From Acidobacteriota bacterium (GTDB lineage Bacteria; Acidobacteriota; Thermoanaerobaculia; Gp7-AA8), in contig JAJPHC010000048.1 in assembly GCA_021325515.1 (NCBI GenBank), forward strand, positions 1 through 64,000: a DNA stretch of 64,000 nt, in the 5' to 3' direction. Shown here piece after piece: positions 44,433-54,519 of this stretch (position 1 is its first letter; each line of letters starts with the position of its first letter). Position numbers and translations under genes: made by a program. Below the pieces are notes generated by a model. The model made no database searches, had not been told where the DNA came from, and saw only the letters and a program-made list of their open reading frames with translations.

Positions 44433-45791
44433 CTATTGCCTCACGAGTTCGACTCGCCGGTTCTGCGCCCGCCCGATCTCGCTGTCGTTGCTGGCGATCG
44501 GCTTTGTCGCGCCGAAGCCGGCGGTGCTTAGCCTCGCTCCTTCGATCCCGGCCGCCTGCAGATACGCCTTGACCGAAGAGCCGCGTCGTTCGGAGAGATC
44601 CTGGTTGTGCTCAGGCGTGGAAGTCGAATCGGTATGACCCTCGATGGTGACCTTCCATTCCGGCTTCGCCTTCAGGATCGTGACGATCTTATCCAGCGTA
44701 GATTTCGATTCGTCCCGGATGCGATCGGAGTCGCTATCGAAGTTGATGCCATAGACCCGTGCGCGCCCGAGTTTTTCCAGGTCGCTCGACAGTTGTTGTT
44801 CAACGCCTCCGAGCCAGTGCGGACATGACCCGGTTTCGCTGCTCTTTCTCGGTCCGGTCAGCAGCCTCTCCGTATATGCCTGGCTGCCGGCATTCCACCA
44901 CACTCCAATCGCCTGTTTCGCATCGGCGGTGAGGAGCAGAATCCCGGAACCCATTTCCTTGCTCTCCTCACCTCCGCTCTGCTCGAACCACGTGAGCTTT
45001 GCGATATGCCCTTCAATTCCGCCTCTGATCAGACCCCGGCGATTTTCGTAGCAGCCGGTCAGCGACGTTCCTTCCTGCTTCAGGTGGAGTCCTCCCGTGA
45101 ATTCGAAGTCGTAAGTACCGCTCAAATCGGCCGGAGCCGTGTGCGTCAGCTGTGTCCCATAGGCGCGGAATTCGTTGAGCTCGATCGTGCTGTCGGTATC
45201 CGCGGTGTGATTGTTCCTCACCGTCAGGCGTACCCATCGCGCGGGAACCTCGGCGGAAACGGGAAAGAGCTGGTTGTTCACGCGGTCCTGCAGCGACACG
45301 TCAGCGATTTTCTGAAAGCCATCACTCTCGCTCGTATCCGAGACCTCGACGGTGATGTCTTTGGCACTGCAGCCCTTGAATTGTGATTCGGTACTGGCGT
45401 TGTCGAACTCCATCGTCTTCAGCAATGTCTTTTCCGGCAGAGCGATGACGATGGTCTGTGGGCTCACCACGCCGCGGTCGGTCGCCCACAGGCTTGCCGG
45501 ATTCTCGTCCAGCAACGCGTAGGCTGACTCCGATTGCATCCACTCACTCGGCCTCTTCACGATGTACGCACCTGCCGAGAGTGCGACAAGGCTTGCGGGC
45601 TTCTGGCGGTCGGACGTCTGTGCGGCCGGAGCCGCCGCTGCACGCGTTGCGGCAGCACCGCCCGCCTGTGTGCCCGTAGCGCTCTGCGGATTGGCGCTCC
45701 CGCCGGAATTCTCTTTCGAGCAGCTTGCTGGCAGCAGCAGCGCCGCGCAGATCAGCAGCACGATCGGCAACCTGTGACTTCGGCCGCGCAT
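44433..45791 (-). CDS. Lipoprotein with discoidin-like and OmpA domains
   Basis: A 452-residue lipoprotein: signal with lipobox (LLPASC), a long Ala/Gly/Ser-rich linker, a discoidin-like beta-sandwich (YALLDENPASLWATD, TIVIALPEKTLLKTMEFDNAS, VPARWVRLTVRNNHTADTDSTIELNEFRAYG), an extra ~90-residue beta region (SGTYDFEFTGGLHLKQEGTSLTGCY), and a C-terminal OmpA/Pal peptidoglycan-binding domain (GINFDSDSDRIRDES, VTIEGHTDSTSTPEHNQDLSERR). It tethers the outer membrane to the wall and may bind a glycan or protein. Ribosome-binding site GGAGAAGAC. It is 39 bp downstream of the next gene. Confidence 0.83.
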   Translation of the reverse strand: MRGRSHRLPIVLLICAALLLPASCSKENSGGSANPQSATGTQAGGAAATRAAAAPAAQTSDRQKPASLVALSAGAYIVKRPSEWMQSESAYALLDENPASLWATDRGVVSPQTIVIALPEKTLLKTMEFDNASTESQFKGCSAKDITVEVSDTSESDGFQKIADVSLQDRVNNQLFPVSAEVPARWVRLTVRNNHTADTDSTIELNEFRAYGTQLTHTAPADLSGTYDFEFTGGLHLKQEGTSLTGCYENRRGLIRGGIEGHIAKLTWFEQSGGEESKEMGSGILLLTADAKQAIGVWWNAGSQAYTERLLTGPRKSSETGSCPHWLGGVEQQLSSDLEKLGRARVYGINFDSDSDRIRDESKSTLDKIVTILKAKPEWKVTIEGHTDSTSTPEHNQDLSERRGSSVKAYLQAAGIEGARLSTAGFGATKPIASNDSEIGRAQNRRVELVRQ

Positions 45792-45830
45792 GTCTTCTCC
45801 TCTTCTTCTCTTCTTCTCGCCTCGCGATCG

Positions 45831-47753
45831 CTACTTCTGCCGACGGAAGGTATACGTGTCCATTGTCTGTCCGCTGATGACGCCGCGAATCACGAGTTTG
45901 GTGTCGTCGCACGTGTACTTCAGTTGAATGGGCCCGCCTTCGAACACAGGCCCGAGTCTCCCAGCCTGCGTCGAGCGGATTCCATATTCTCCGATCGACT
46001 TCAACGTGAGTTGTGAACTCTCGACCTTTGTGAGTTTGACCTCCCCGCTCACTGCGCTGATATAGCCCGTTGCCGATCCGCTCCATTTGTCCGAAAACGT
46101 CCGTGAGCCGATCGTTTCCTTCACGGTTTGCATTGCGGTGTAGTCGATGGTGGTTCGTCCGCTGTCCTCCACCGTCATCACGATCCCCTGACCTCCGCTC
46201 TTGGCAGTACGCACCACCGATTCGGATTGCCACCTCCCTATCAGGCAGGCATCGAGCCCCCCCGGGCCGTAGTTACCAGAGGACGCTGCGACGGAGATCG
46301 ATGGCTTCTTCTTTGCGGCTGGCGGCGGTGTCGTGCCCACGGAGGACGCCGCAGCCGGACCGGCATTCGGCGGCTTCGCCGCGGGCCGTAGAGGATGCGC
46401 TCCTTTTGTGACCTCTTCGGGAACCGCGCCGATCAGTTTTGCGCCGACGGCCTGCTTGTAGCAGCGCTCCAGGCAGAGGTAGTAATCCTGCCACGACGCT
46501 TCCGATCGCACTTTCGCGTCGCGGCAGTTCTGCTTCATCTCCTCCGTAGCCTGTTTCCCCGCCTGATAGTACGGAAGGCAGACGGCCGCCTGCTCGTCTC
46601 TGTTTTTCTTTGCGACTTCCTCCAGATTCCGGCATTGCATCTCGCACAGCCTTTGCGCCTGGCTGGCCGGCGGCTCCGGCGTAACCTCGATGGGAGTCGA
46701 TGCTGGGGGTGGCGTCTCGCTGACAGTCCCGCCTCCCGCCTCACACCCGCATACCGTCCGGATGTTCATGTTCTCGAGTTTCATCTGACCGAAGCGGGGA
46801 ACCAGCACGAGTGTGGGCACGACGGTCGACGCCTTTCCCGCTTTCTTCGCCAGATCCTCCGTCAGTTTCTGCAGGTCGGGCTTTTCCTCGTCTCCTTCCT
46901 GCTTCTTCATCGAATTCTCTACGCCCGTGTAGAGCTTCTGGGAGGACTTGATCACGTCGCGAACATCCATCAGCGCCTTGCCCTGGCCACGCGACCAGTC
47001 CAGCTTTGCTTCCATCCCTTCCAGCGGGAGGTAAACACTGATGTAGAAGTACTGGAGCTTCTCGATGTTTTCCTTCTGGTGGCAGTCGCATCTCCCCTCC
47101 ACCAGGACGTACATCCCTCCTTTGTTCTGGCCTGAGGGTGGCTGAAAATCGACCGTCACTTTCGGGCTGCAGTAGCGCATTCCCGGAATGGACACGCTTT
47201 CCGTGACGCGCCTTCCGATCGGCCCGCCGAACAGCGCCTTGTTGATCTTGTCGCGCGCCGCGTTGCCCGCCTTCTCCGCTTCTTTCTTGAGCGAAGCGGG
47301 AAGCTTGCCCTTCGCCTTCTCGGTCGCCCAGTCCATGGCGTTGTTGACGATCGCCTGGCCGAGGGCGCCTTCAGGATCTTCGGTGTCATAGGCCGCGATC
47401 ACCTCTCCGGCCAGCTCGGCTACTTTCCCCGCGTTGTCCGCTCCGACCGAGTCCGCACCCTCGCGAATCGCGCCCGCCGTCTCTTTCATCACAGAACGGG
47501 AGTGGGTCTGGATTTCCCAGAAGAAGAGTGCCTGCTTTGCGACCGACAACGCTGCGTTGTCACACGTGCCGGGAAGGGCGAGATCACTCTTCAGTGCTTT
47601 GACCTGTTCGTAGAGCTCAGCGTTCGTCTTGTGCAGGTCGAACTGGACTTCGACGTCGCTCGATGCCCTGGCTTCCGGAAGCGGCCACACTGCGAGGATT
47701 TCGCACAGCAGCCCCGTCACGATGATCCGTAGTCCTAAGCGATGGTTAGGCAT
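45831..47753 (-). CDS. Large cysteine-rich secreted protein of unknown function
   Basis: A 640-residue exported protein. Start 47753 (MPNHRLGL) is chosen because GGAGG is six bases upstream, while ATG 47759 abuts it. Signal peptide ends PEARA. Residues ~30-330 are helical with YFYISVYLPLEG and CDCHQKEN; then CGCEAGGG, CEMQCRNLEE, CRDAKVRSE and CLERCY make a Cys-rich segment. The C-terminal ~150 residues have DACLIGRWQSESVV and VVSGEVKLTKVESSQ-type beta structure, like a lipocalin/DUF tail. No known family is recognised. It is the first gene of the pair with 44433, so they likely form an operon. Confidence 0.68.
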   Translation of the reverse strand: MPNHRLGLRIIVTGLLCEILAVWPLPEARASSDVEVQFDLHKTNAELYEQVKALKSDLALPGTCDNAALSVAKQALFFWEIQTHSRSVMKETAGAIREGADSVGADNAGKVAELAGEVIAAYDTEDPEGALGQAIVNNAMDWATEKAKGKLPASLKKEAEKAGNAARDKINKALFGGPIGRRVTESVSIPGMRYCSPKVTVDFQPPSGQNKGGMYVLVEGRCDCHQKENIEKLQYFYISVYLPLEGMEAKLDWSRGQGKALMDVRDVIKSSQKLYTGVENSMKKQEGDEEKPDLQKLTEDLAKKAGKASTVVPTLVLVPRFGQMKLENMNIRTVCGCEAGGGTVSETPPPASTPIEVTPEPPASQAQRLCEMQCRNLEEVAKKNRDEQAAVCLPYYQAGKQATEEMKQNCRDAKVRSEASWQDYYLCLERCYKQAVGAKLIGAVPEEVTKGAHPLRPAAKPPNAGPAAASSVGTTPPPAAKKKPSISVAASSGNYGPGGLDACLIGRWQSESVVRTAKSGGQGIVMTVEDSGRTTIDYTAMQTVKETIGSRTFSDKWSGSATGYISAVSGEVKLTKVESSQLTLKSIGEYGIRSTQAGRLGPVFEGGPIQLKYTCDDTKLVIRGVISGQTMDTYTFRRQK

Positions 47754-48062
47754 CGACATCCTCCACTACCCTCGCGGCAGCGTTGTTGTCAGGAGCCTGG
47801 ATGGATTCGCGTCAGTCTATGGACGTGAGTCTGGCATTGCAACCGCTCGGACAAAGCATCTCCTGTCCAGGCGCTGAGAGCTCTGCCGATCGAGTAACGC
47901 AGCCTGTCATGCGCTCAGAGCCGAACACCGCGCCCACTTGTCGAATCGAATAGGAGATCTGGAGACCGACAAATAGGACGTGCCGTAAGGCAACTCAATG
48001 CCGCGCAGTGATGGTAGGCTGGCATCACTCAGATCAATTTTCGTCTTCATTGGAAGAAGTCC

Positions 48063-49382
48063 ATGCGATGGATCCTCAGTGCTGCGCTGATGATCGCTTT
48101 GGCACCGGTTGAAGGCCGTGCGCAGAATCCGGTAGTCAATCCGCCGAACCCGCAATCGAACGTAGTCGTTGACCTTTCGGAGTTCCTGCCGGGAAATACA
48201 CCGTATCGCGCCTTCGCAAACGCATTCGCCGCGTGCAGGCAGCGACACGCGGCAAAGCTGGTCATCCCGCCCGGGCAATATGTATTCGACGACCCTGCGA
48301 TTCCAAACACAGGGACCGGCGCGGCGCACATTCCAGTGCCGTTTCAAACCGATCTCGTGATCGATGGCCAGGGAGCAGAGCTCGTCTTCCATTACAACCA
48401 GCCAGGAATCGCATTTGTCGGATGCCAGCGCGTCCTGCTCCGCAACATCGCCATCGACTGGGACATCCCGATGGCATCACCGGGGCAAGTCATTCGCATG
48501 CCGGACGGCCGTATCGCCGTACGCGTAGCTGACGGCTATCCCGTTTCGAGCTCGACGCCGGTCGATGCTGTATCGGAGTACGACGTCGCAAACAGGAGCT
48601 GGGCGAAGAGCAGGCTGGATTTCACGGGGCGTTACGAAGTCTATTACCCGCGCAACGTCCAGATCGTGGCTCCTCAGACGTTGTATTCGCCCGACTTCGC
48701 AAGACTCCAGGAGGGACTCCAGGTACTCGTCCGCCATTACACGAGTGGTACGTCGAACGCCATCGAGGGCGATCTCGGAAACGAAGATCTGACATTCGAA
48801 AACGTCACGATCTACGAAGCGCCGGGTGCGGGCTTTTCGTTCTCTCTCGCCGGGCGCGGAATCCGATTGTCGGCGTGCACGATCGCTTTGAAGCCGGGTG
48901 CGGACCGCTTCTCGACCAGCGATGGCGGAGCCAATTTCAATCTAACGCGCGGCGACATCATCGTCGAGAACTGCGACTTCAGCGGCTTGGGCGACGACTC
49001 CGTCAACATCGCCGGTGGCTGGCTGACGGTCGCGAAGAATGACGGGACCAATGTCGTGGAGATCAAGGGATCGCCACCGGATTTCCTGATCCTGCCGCAG
49101 ATGGCTGCGCCGGGGGATCGTCTCCGCTTTGCCTCGTCCGGCGATCTTTCTACAAAGGGCGAGTACGAGATCCGCGCCGTCAACTTCGATCAGACACGGT
49201 CGATTCTGTCTGTCACGCTCGATCGGCCGGCCGCCGGCGGTGACCTCGTCTGCAACCTCAACGAGAGCTCTTCGAACCTCCTCGTGCGCGGGAACCATTT
49301 TCACAACAACCGCGGGCGAGGAATGATGATTCAAACGGCAAACGGGCGGATCGAGAACAATACCGAGCAACCGGGCACATAG
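48063..49382 (+). pseudogene. Right-handed beta-helix protein, N-terminal fragment
   Basis: 439 codons before the IS-derived stop. Signal peptide MRWILSAALMIALAPVEGRA; then a pectate-lyase/glycoside-hydrolase-28-like parallel beta-helix: IPPGQYVFDDPA, LVIDGQGAELVFHYNQPGIAFVGCQRVLLRNIAIDWD, LTFENVTIYEAPGAGFSF, IIVENCDFSGLGDDSVNIAGG, LLVRGNHFHNNRGRGMMIQ. Secreted polysaccharide-active role is plausible but not shown. The frame is broken by the mobile element at 49366: real sequence ends ENNT and continues after 50814 (VEDVSQGG). Ribosome-binding site GGAAG. Confidence 0.82.
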
Positions 49383-50809
49383 GTAACAAAACAGACCGGG
49401 AACATAGGTAACACTTCTCTCTAGATCGGTGCAAAGGAACAGTCGAGCGCTTTCAACGAAAATCGCCCAGAAACGCGGAGCGTCAGCGCCGACTCAATTC
49501 GCACGAACACTCGTTGTTGCCCGCCAGTACCGGTGGTGCGATCACGTAGATGGTCGATCCACGATAAATCGTCGTGATGCTCATCCATAGAACTTACGCT
49601 CCCGTTCATCGAAGCGCGCAAGAAGCACAGGCCCGTAATAGAGCGACCAGACGCCGTCGGCGATTTCTTCGAGCGCGACCACTTCTTTCCCAAGAGTGTG
49701 GCTGAGGAACAGCGGCTTGTCCTTCCATCGAATCGTGCCGTTCGGATCGACTCTTCGAACTTCGAGGTGTCCTGGATACTCGATCGGTGGGAGTTTCGCC
49801 GTGTAGGGTCGCGGCGAGGGTGTATAAACGCTTGCAGGGCGCTTCTGACCGAGAGCCTCATGGGGTCGTTCATCGTTGTAGATGGTTCGAAAGCGGTCGA
49901 ACCGAGGCTGCTGTGACGCGAAGCTATACGCCGGCGGCCGTGCTGTTTCCGCCTTGAGCGTGCGATGCATCCGTTCGTGCGCACCATTCTGTTCCGGATG
50001 ACCAGGGACGATTCTTTCGACGCGAATTCCCATGCGGATCCACCACAACGACAACCGCGAGAGCCGCGCCAGTCCTGGAGATCCGAACGGACTGCCATTG
50101 TCCGAAAGAATCGCGCGCGGAAGCCCATACTCGGAGAAAACACGCTCGAACGCACGACGCGTGTGCTCGTACCCGGTCGACTCGAAGCCTTCACACATCA
50201 TGAGATATCGGCTCACGTGATCAACGACCGTAAGCGGATAGCAATAGCGGTGATTACCCAGCAGGAACTGCCCTTTGTAGTCGACCGTCATCAGGTCGTT
50301 CGGCTCCAGAGGGACGCTGCGCGGCCGCAAGGGATGTGCAGGAGGATTACGACGTGGCCGCGGAACGATAAGCCCTTCTCTTTGCAGAATGTCGCCCACC
50401 GTGCTCGGCGCCGGCCATTCCACATCGGGGTGGAGCTCGCTCAGACGCGCCACGATCTTGCGTGGCCCCATGTGTGGGAACCGACGACGAAACGCCACCA
50501 CCCGCTCGGCAATGCTTTCGTCCGTGCGATGTGGAATCCTCAACGGAGCGCGTGACCGATCAACAAGGCCCCTAATGCCCTCCTCATTGTGACGGGAGAG
50601 CCACTTGTGCAATATGCGCCTGCTCACCCCGTAGCGGTCCGACAACTCTGTCACCGAGTAGAACCCGCTCAAGTAGTCATCGATAAGACGTTCACGTTCG
50701 AGCACAGGACCGGTCTCCTTCCACGGCATGCTCTTCCCTCCCTTCGGTCGGAGAGAAGTGTTACCTATGTTCCCGGTCTGTTTTGTTACCTATGTGCCCG
50801 GTCTGTACC
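49366..50809. mobile_element. IS481-family insertion sequence
   Basis: About 1.44 kb. Both ends carry inverted copies (49370-49421 and 50751-50802) that each contain two tandem direct ACCGGG-type repeats (ACCGGGCACATAGGTAAC and ACCGGGAACATAGGTAAC). TACCG at 49361-49365 and 50810-50814 is the likely 5-bp target duplication, and excising the element plus one copy restores the beta-helix frame. The outer few bases of the two ends do not match each other, so the exact tips are uncertain. 49383-49580 and 50730-50750 hold only end sequences. Confidence 0.88.
49581..50729 (-). CDS. IS481-family transposase
   Basis: A 382-residue DDE transposase. N-terminal helix-turn-helix: YSVTELSDRYGVSRRILHKWLSRHNEEG. 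The rve integrase core: first Asp in DLMTVDYKGQF, second in AILSDNGSPF, Glu in GHPEQNGAHERMHRTLK; DYKGQF and SDNGSPF are the family signatures. A C-terminal DDE accessory region follows. It appears intact, so the element may still be mobile. It is oriented opposite to the disrupted gene. Confidence 0.95.
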   Translation of the reverse strand: MPWKETGPVLERERLIDDYLSGFYSVTELSDRYGVSRRILHKWLSRHNEEGIRGLVDRSRAPLRIPHRTDESIAERVVAFRRRFPHMGPRKIVARLSELHPDVEWPAPSTVGDILQREGLIVPRPRRNPPAHPLRPRSVPLEPNDLMTVDYKGQFLLGNHRYCYPLTVVDHVSRYLMMCEGFESTGYEHTRRAFERVFSEYGLPRAILSDNGSPFGSPGLARLSRLSLWWIRMGIRVERIVPGHPEQNGAHERMHRTLKAETARPPAYSFASQQPRFDRFRTIYNDERPHEALGQKRPASVYTPSPRPYTAKLPPIEYPGHLEVRRVDPNGTIRWKDKPLFLSHTLGKEVVALEEIADGVWSLYYGPVLLARFDERERKFYG

Positions 50810-50814
50810 TACCG

Positions 50815-51344
50815 TCGAGGATGTCTCCCAGGGCGGGATTCGCCTGACAACGGACGCAGCGTATTTCTGGCAGGGCCCTGGATGCGACAACGTCGTCGTC
50901 ACAGGCAACACGTTCCGCTCATGCACGTGGGGCACGTATACGCGATATCCCGATTCGACGGTCGTGAGCGCCGACGCCTATGTGCTCAACGGCGCCATTG
51001 CCCATGCAGCGGTCAACAAGAGCATCGTCATTGAGAACAACCTCATTGCAAATGACCCCGGACTTGCGATTCTCGTTTCGTCTGCAAGCGGTGTGACCAT
51101 CGATTCAAACAAGATCGTCAATTCGAACCTGCTGCCCTATCCAAAGGAAGGGTTCCCACCCTTTGCCGGTTCCTTGACCGTGACCTGGGCTTCATCGATC
51201 CTGATTCGAGGAAACGTGGAAACCGCGACACAGAAGACGTATGCGTCGGGGATCTACGTCGACGGACAGACAACGTCGGACGTGACCCTGACACCAGACG
51301 CCATGGTCCTCATCCTCCCCAGGCACCGTGCTGTAAACCACTGA
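50815..51344 (+). pseudogene. Right-handed beta-helix protein, C-terminal fragment
   Basis: The remainder of the interrupted gene in frame with the N-terminal half: VEDVSQGGIRLTTDAAYFWQGPGCDNVVVTGNTFRSCTWG, then IVIENNLIANDPGLAILVSSASGVTIDSNKIVNSN, VTWASSILIRGNVETATQKTY, ending VLILPRHRAVNH. These are further beta-helix coils. The piece lacks its own start signal and is probably silent. Joining 48063-49365 with 50815-51344 (with the shared TACCG once) gives a continuous 610-residue product. Confidence 0.82.
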
Positions 51345-51468
51345 TGCAGGTGTGCTCCGAACTCCAACTGGAGTGCACAGCGGAGACGCCATGATGGCTA
51401 CAACCCCATCCGTCAAAACAGGCGCCGGGAATCAGGACTGACGTACAGCAGGCATCCTTGCCACTTGC

Positions 51469-54400
51469 CTAACCATTCGCTGCAGCCCTCCGGTGAATCA
51501 TCGCGAAGACCACCGGCGTCACGACGAGCGAGAGCAGCAGGGCGAAGAGCAACCCTCCGATCACACAGATCGCCAGCGGCTGCAACAGCTCTGCACCCGA
51601 TCCGAGCGCGAACGCCAGCGGCAGCATCCCGAGCATCGCGGCGAGCGACGTCATGAGCACCGGCCGGAATCGCCGGCGCCCCGATTCGCGCAGCGCCGCC
51701 GTCAGGTCCTTCCCCGAGCGCAGATGATCCTCCACCGTGTCGAGCATCAGAATGCCGTTCTTCGACACGATGCCGACGATCATGATCATCCCCATCATCG
51801 AGACGACGTTGAGCGTCGTGTGCGTCACCAGCAGCGCGCCGAGGCTGCCGGAGAGCGCCAGCAGGGCACCGCAGACGATGGCCGTGGGATGCGTGAACGA
51901 ACGGAACTCGATCACGAGGACGATGAACACCAGCGCCGCCGCGAGCGCGAGTGCAAGCAGCAGCTCGCGGAACGACGCCTGTTGTTCCTGATACAGCCCG
52001 CCGTATTCGATGGTCATTCCCGGCGGCAGATGGACTTGCCGCCCGAGTTTCGCCTGAATGTCGCGCATGGCGGATCCGAGGTCGCGGCCTTCGAGGCGCG
52101 CAGTCACGGCGATCGTCTGCCGCAGGCCGTCGCGATCGATCTCCGTCTGGCCCGGATCGTAATCGACATTCGCGATCTGCCCGATGCGCACCATGCTGTT
52201 CGTCGACGGAGAGCGAAGTTGCAGCGCGCGCAGTTGGTCGAGCTGGAGCTGCGGCGTCGAAAGCCGGACGCGCACGCCGACGGAGCGCCCATGGTCGATG
52301 ACGCTCGAGACGACATCGCCATTGAGCGCGACGGTCAGCGCCTCGTTGACGTCGTTCGCCGTCAGGCCGAAGAGCGCCGCGCGCTGCGGGTCGACGCGGA
52401 ACGTCACCGCCGGACCGCTGACGACGACACCGTCGAAGACATCCACCACGCCGTTCACCTTGCCGATCGCGCCGGCGACCTGCACCGCCGTTGCGCGCAG
52501 TGCCGCCGCATCTTCGCTGAACAGCCGTATCTCGATCGGCGCGGGCGAGCTGGTGAGATCGCCGATGAGATCGGAGAGGATCCCGGCGAACTCCACGCGC
52601 AGCGCAGGCTCGCTCGATTCGATCTTCTGCCTCAGCTCCGACGTGACCTCCTCAGTCGATCGCCCCTTGTCCTTCAGCTTCACGAGAAAGTCGCCCGTGT
52701 TCGGCTCCGTGATGGCCAGGCCGAGTTGCAAGCCTGTGCGGCGTGAGTAGCTGTCGACTTCGGCCGTCTCCTTCAGCATCGCTTCGACGTGGCGGAGCAT
52801 GCGGTCCGTCTCATCGAGCGACGCGCCGGCGGGAGCGACATAGTCGAGAACGAATGCCCGTTCGTCGAAGGCAGGCAGGAACTCCGATCCGAGAAATCGG
52901 TAGACGGCGAACGAGAGCACGGCGATGACCGCGACGACGATCATCACGACGCCCGTTCTGCGCAACGCCTTCGCCAGCAGCCACTCGTATCCGTTGACGA
53001 GCCTCTCCAGGATCCGGCCGTGCCCCTTCTCCCCGTCTGACTCAGGGACGCGAATGAAGTGCTCCGCCACGACCGGCGTGAAGGTCAGCGCCAGCACGAG
53101 CGACGTGAGCAGCGCCACGCTCATGGTGAGCGCGAGCGATCGAAAGAAGACTCCTGTGACGCCGGTGAGCAGCGCGAGCGGCAGAAAGACGACGACCGGC
53201 GTGATGGTCGAGCCGACGATCGGACCGGAGATTTCGGCGATGGCTCTCTGCACGGCGTCGCGCCGGCTCTCGCCGCGTCCGAGGTGCGTGTAGATGTTCT
53301 CCACGACGACGATCGCGTCGTCGATGACGAGGCCGATCGCCGCGGCGACGCCGCCCAGCGTCATCAGATCGAAGGAGAGGCCGGCGATCCACATCGCGAC
53401 GAACGTGACCAGAACGGTGATGGGGATGACCAGCGCCGCAACGATCGTCGTCCCCCAATTGCGCAGGAAGCCGTACAGGATGAGCATGGAGAGAACGAGG
53501 CCGATCGCGATCGCATCGCGCACAGAGTTGACTGCGCTGCGCACGAGAATCGATTGGTCGTAGAAGGGCTTGATTTCCACGTCGGGCGGCAACTGCCTCT
53601 CGAGACCGGCCAGCGTGGTCCTGACGTCATCGGCAACCGTGACGATGTTCGCAGCCGGCTGGCGCAGGATGTTGACGAGCGCCGCGGGACGGCCGTCCGC
53701 CGTGACGATCGTGAAGCGCGGCTCCAGTCCCGGCCGCACCGTCGCCACATCTCCAACACGCACCGGAACGTTGTTCACGGTCGACACGATGATCGACGCG
53801 AGATCGTCGGCGGTCGTCGCCTGACCGCTCACCAGCGCCAGCTCGAGCTGATGGTTTTCGTTGATCAATCCCGGGCTGAGGATGACGTTCGAATTCCTGA
53901 TCGCGTCCCCGGTCTGCTGCAGCGACAGGCCGCGCGCTTCGAGCTTCGCGCGATCGATCAACACGTGGTACTCGCGCATCTGGCCGCCGGCCACCGCGAC
54001 GCTGCTCACGCCCGGAATGCGCGCGAGCGGAGGACGAATGATCACGTCCGCGAGATTGCGCAGAGTGCCGGAGTCGCGCTTCGGCGATGTGATGCTGTAC
54101 CCGGCCACGGGAAAGACGGCGAACGTCAGGCGCTCGACGCGCTCGAACGACGCGCCGGAAGGAAGGGACGACGTCAGCCCGGAAGTCTTCGTCTGCACGA
54201 GCTGCAGCGCCTGCTGGATGTCCGTTCGCCAGTCGAAGAAGAGATCGATCTCGCACGATCCGCGCGCCGTCACCGACTTGATGCGCCGGATCCCCGGAAT
54301 CCCGTTCATCGCCTCTTCGATCGGGCGCGTGACTGCGACGAGCGTCTGCTGCGCAGGGGCGACGCCGTTGTTGGCCACGATGACGATTCGCGGAAAATCA

Positions 54401-54519
54401 GTCTGCGGGAAAAGCGCGCGCGGAACGCGGAAGAACGCCACCACGCCGGCGACGGACAGCAGCGCGATGACGAGCAGCACCGCGCGCGACTGCTGCGAGA
54501 CGATGCGGCCCGCATTCAT
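51469..54519 (-). CDS. RND efflux pump inner-membrane permease
   Basis: A 1016-residue AcrB-type proton/drug antiporter. Twelve transmembrane segments and two large periplasmic loops: FFRVPRALFPQTDFPRIVI at the start, GGVAAAIGLVIDDAIVVVENIYTHL in TM4 with the Asp-Asp proton relay, GVVAAIP- and FALGSGAELLQPLAI regions near the end. It should export toxic compounds or metals with the adaptor and TolC. Its ATG overlaps the adaptor stop (ATGA). The TolC-adaptor-permease gene order is one operon divergent from the two-component pair. Confidence 0.94.
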   Translation of the reverse strand: MNAGRIVSQQSRAVLLVIALLSVAGVVAFFRVPRALFPQTDFPRIVIVANNGVAPAQQTLVAVTRPIEEAMNGIPGIRRIKSVTARGSCEIDLFFDWRTDIQQALQLVQTKTSGLTSSLPSGASFERVERLTFAVFPVAGYSITSPKRDSGTLRNLADVIIRPPLARIPGVSSVAVAGGQMREYHVLIDRAKLEARGLSLQQTGDAIRNSNVILSPGLINENHQLELALVSGQATTADDLASIIVSTVNNVPVRVGDVATVRPGLEPRFTIVTADGRPAALVNILRQPAANIVTVADDVRTTLAGLERQLPPDVEIKPFYDQSILVRSAVNSVRDAIAIGLVLSMLILYGFLRNWGTTIVAALVIPITVLVTFVAMWIAGLSFDLMTLGGVAAAIGLVIDDAIVVVENIYTHLGRGESRRDAVQRAIAEISGPIVGSTITPVVVFLPLALLTGVTGVFFRSLALTMSVALLTSLVLALTFTPVVAEHFIRVPESDGEKGHGRILERLVNGYEWLLAKALRRTGVVMIVVAVIAVLSFAVYRFLGSEFLPAFDERAFVLDYVAPAGASLDETDRMLRHVEAMLKETAEVDSYSRRTGLQLGLAITEPNTGDFLVKLKDKGRSTEEVTSELRQKIESSEPALRVEFAGILSDLIGDLTSSPAPIEIRLFSEDAAALRATAVQVAGAIGKVNGVVDVFDGVVVSGPAVTFRVDPQRAALFGLTANDVNEALTVALNGDVVSSVIDHGRSVGVRVRLSTPQLQLDQLRALQLRSPSTNSMVRIGQIANVDYDPGQTEIDRDGLRQTIAVTARLEGRDLGSAMRDIQAKLGRQVHLPPGMTIEYGGLYQEQQASFRELLLALALAAALVFIVLVIEFRSFTHPTAIVCGALLALSGSLGALLVTHTTLNVVSMMGMIMIVGIVSKNGILMLDTVEDHLRSGKDLTAALRESGRRRFRPVLMTSLAAMLGMLPLAFALGSGAELLQPLAICVIGGLLFALLLSLVVTPVVFAMIHRRAAANG

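Noticed and set aside
50589..50814. Start of the downstream beta-helix fragment inside the IS
   Set aside because: The upstream codons are antisense transposase and IS-end sequence, so they are not part of the original protein.
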